Part shown: positions 63,119-64,000 of the stretch, in pieces | Layout: each line of letters begins with the position of its first letter | Position numbering within the stretch: position 1 is the first letter of the stretch | NCBI RefSeq assembly: GCF_001614315.2 | Contig: NZ_LVEG02000001.1 | Coordinates: 186,001 to 250,000 of the forward strand | Direction of reading: 5' to 3' | From: Halofilum ochraceum | GTDB taxonomy: Bacteria > Pseudomonadota > Gammaproteobacteria > XJ16 > Halofilaceae | DNA: 64,000 bases | Notes under the pieces: generated by a model | Databases searched by the model: none | What the model saw: the letters and a program-made list of their open reading frames with translations, nothing else | What the model was told of the DNA's origin: nothing | Made by a program: the position numbers and the translations under genes

Positions 63119-63132
63119 TTGATCGCCGTCAA
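63119..63132. promoter_or_regulatory. FNR/DNR box before the hemerythrin gene
   Basis: TTGATCGCCGTCAA on the plus strand; nine of ten arm positions. It has the same arms as the box before nnrS. Confidence 0.65.
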
Positions 63133-63250
63133 GTTTCACCATCCCCACAGGCTATCTATCCACTGAACGCATTCTTCCTGGCTCCGCTGCTCATGCGGGT
63201 GCCAGTGGCCGGGATGATCCGTGTCGCCGCAGCGTAGCGTTCATTGGCGC

Positions 63251-63580
63251 TCAGTTGGTCTCCCTGGTCAGCACCTCGCACAGTAACGGCATGAGCCTGC
63301 AGACGCGCGGATCCGAGATCCGGTAATGAATCGTCTGGGCTTCGCGTCGGGTCTCCACAAGGCCCTGGTTGCGGAGTACCGCGAGGTGCTGGGACAGCGC
63401 CGATTGGGACAGCGGCACGCGATCGAGGAGCGCTGAGACGGACAGCTCGCCGGGCACCAGGCTGCAGAGCACCATCAGGCGGTTGCGGTTGGCCATCGCC
63501 CGCAGGAAGCGCTCGGCTTCCTCCGCGTTCTCGGCAATAAGGTTCCCGGTAGAGGCGACTGCGGTCACTGAGTCATCCAT
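63251..63580 (-). CDS. ArsR-family regulator, BigR/SqrR-like
   Basis: A 109-aa ArsR-fold repressor. The winged helix has DRVPLSQSALSQHLAVLRNQ as recognition helix and GLVETRREAQTIHYRI as wing. Three cysteines are present (Cys39, Cys94, Cys101). Cys39 in MVLCSL is at the place of the reactive cysteine of the sulfide sensors BigR and SqrR; Cys101 could be its partner, though the 62-residue spacing is shorter than usual. The neighbouring persulfide-dioxygenase-like gene supports a sulfide-responsive role. The operator is presumably in the divergent promoter. Confidence 0.8.
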   Translation of the reverse strand: MDDSVTAVASTGNLIAENAEEAERFLRAMANRNRLMVLCSLVPGELSVSALLDRVPLSQSALSQHLAVLRNQGLVETRREAQTIHYRISDPRVCRLMPLLCEVLTRETN

Positions 63581-63613
63581 CGATTCGAGTCCAATGCATT
63601 CAGGTTATCGGCT

Positions 63614-63640
63614 CTAATATATCATAAATTGCTAAATTAG
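63614..63640. promoter_or_regulatory. Candidate operator in the ArsR / dioxygenase intergenic region
   Basis: Inverted arms CTAAT and ATTAG 27 bp across in an AT-rich segment between divergent genes. BigR-type operators are AT-rich imperfect palindromes, but the match is not specific. Confidence 0.4.
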
Positions 63641-63699
63641 TATTGACTCAAAGAACGAGTCGATCTAGCCTTATAACCAATTTGACGGAGAGACGTTTG

Positions 63700-64000
63700 A
63701 TGCAACCACAAGTCCGCCACGTACTGCACGATGAGAGTTCGACCTACTCGTATGTCGTCTGGGATCCGGAGAGCCTGCATGGCGTGATCATCGATCCGGC
63801 GCTCGATTACGACGGGAAATCCGGGCGCACCGGGACGGACACGCCGGTACAGCTCCTGGACATCGTCGAGCGCGAGGGCCTGACGGTCGACTGGATCCTC
63901 GAAACGCACGCCCACGCCGATCATATTTCGGCCGCGCCGTTCCTGCGCGAACGCCTGGACCGGCCGCCGGTCGGAATCGGGGAGGGCATCCGGGTGGTGC
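63700..64000 (+). CDS. Persulfide dioxygenase-like MBL-fold protein (cut by window end)
   Basis: The first 100 codons of an MBL-fold protein of the ETHE1/Blh type, which oxidises glutathione persulfide in sulfide detoxification. The metal motif THAHADH is in ILETHAHADHISAAPFLR, and the opening SSTYSYVVWDPESLHGVIID with DPALDYD matches the Blh group. ACGGAGAG precedes the ATG. It is divergent from the ArsR regulator, the same arrangement as BigR and Blh in other proteobacteria. A rhodanese or membrane protein may follow beyond the window. Confidence 0.85.
   Translation, partial: MQPQVRHVLHDESSTYSYVVWDPESLHGVIIDPALDYDGKSGRTGTDTPVQLLDIVEREGLTVDWILETHAHADHISAAPFLRERLDRPPVGIGEGIRVV

Overview
The window is 64 kb of GC-rich, densely coded chromosome from a gammaproteobacterium, most likely a halophilic, denitrification-capable member of the Ectothiorhodospiraceae or a neighbouring lineage. 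The evidence is NarGHJI-type nitrate respiration, FNR-type boxes, an E. coli-like NsrR, HrpB, YheS, FabA/FabB, REP/RAYT repeats and acidic proteins. The genus cannot be fixed from sequence alone. No rRNA, tRNA, CRISPR array or prophage was seen. Genes listed as partial run off the two window edges.

Region 1 (1-14.3 kb) is short-chain acyl-CoA metabolism. A leftward methylcitrate operon (gntR-prpB-prpC-prpD) is divergent from a metallo-beta-lactamase-fold hydrolase, and prpE lies 8 kb away. Both the gntR/hydrolase intergenic region and the prpE promoter carry a pair of ATTGTCCGnCAAT-like operators exactly 63 bp apart, so I place them in one regulon. Between them is a rightward operon gntR-hcmB-hcl-meaB-hcmA. 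Its B12-dependent mutase carries the three active-site residues that mark 2-hydroxyisobutyryl-CoA mutase (Ile94, Asp121, Gln212) rather than methylmalonyl-CoA mutase. This is the most unusual metabolic system in the window.

Region 2 (14.3-25 kb) holds housekeeping genes (ROK sugar kinase, hrpB, transaldolase, yheS) in a landscape rich in repeats. A REP-associated tyrosine transposase (RAYT) sits beside three perfectly phased 138-bp REP doublets. Several intergenic regions hold nested inverted repeats, up to three layers deep, built from a few recurring arm sequences.

Region 3 (23.5-34 kb) is anaerobic and nitric-oxide physiology: nnrS, moeA, hemN with FNR-type boxes, a P450 operon, OsmC, a DUF2249 protein, nsrR with an upstream NsrR-like site, a 7Fe ferredoxin, and a rubredoxin/HesB-like pair preceded by a second NsrR-like site.

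Region 4 (34-48 kb) is mixed: an FkbM methyltransferase, a membrane sulfatase-like protein, an RND pump with its TetR regulator, a cytochrome c'-like protein, a Cys/Met PLP enzyme, an AlkA-like glycosylase, and the decayed remains of ubiU and ubiT (anaerobic ubiquinone synthesis) next to FNR-type boxes.

Region 5 (48-59.6 kb) is the nitrate respiration locus narK1-narK2-narGHJI-ppiC, with FNR boxes before narK1 and narG. A 165-bp palindromic element is inserted between narJ and narI. Region 6 (59.8-64 kb) has fabA-fabB-plsC for unsaturated fatty acids and phospholipid, a hemerythrin with an FNR-type box, and a divergent ArsR-type (BigR-like) regulator and persulfide-dioxygenase-like gene cut by the window end.
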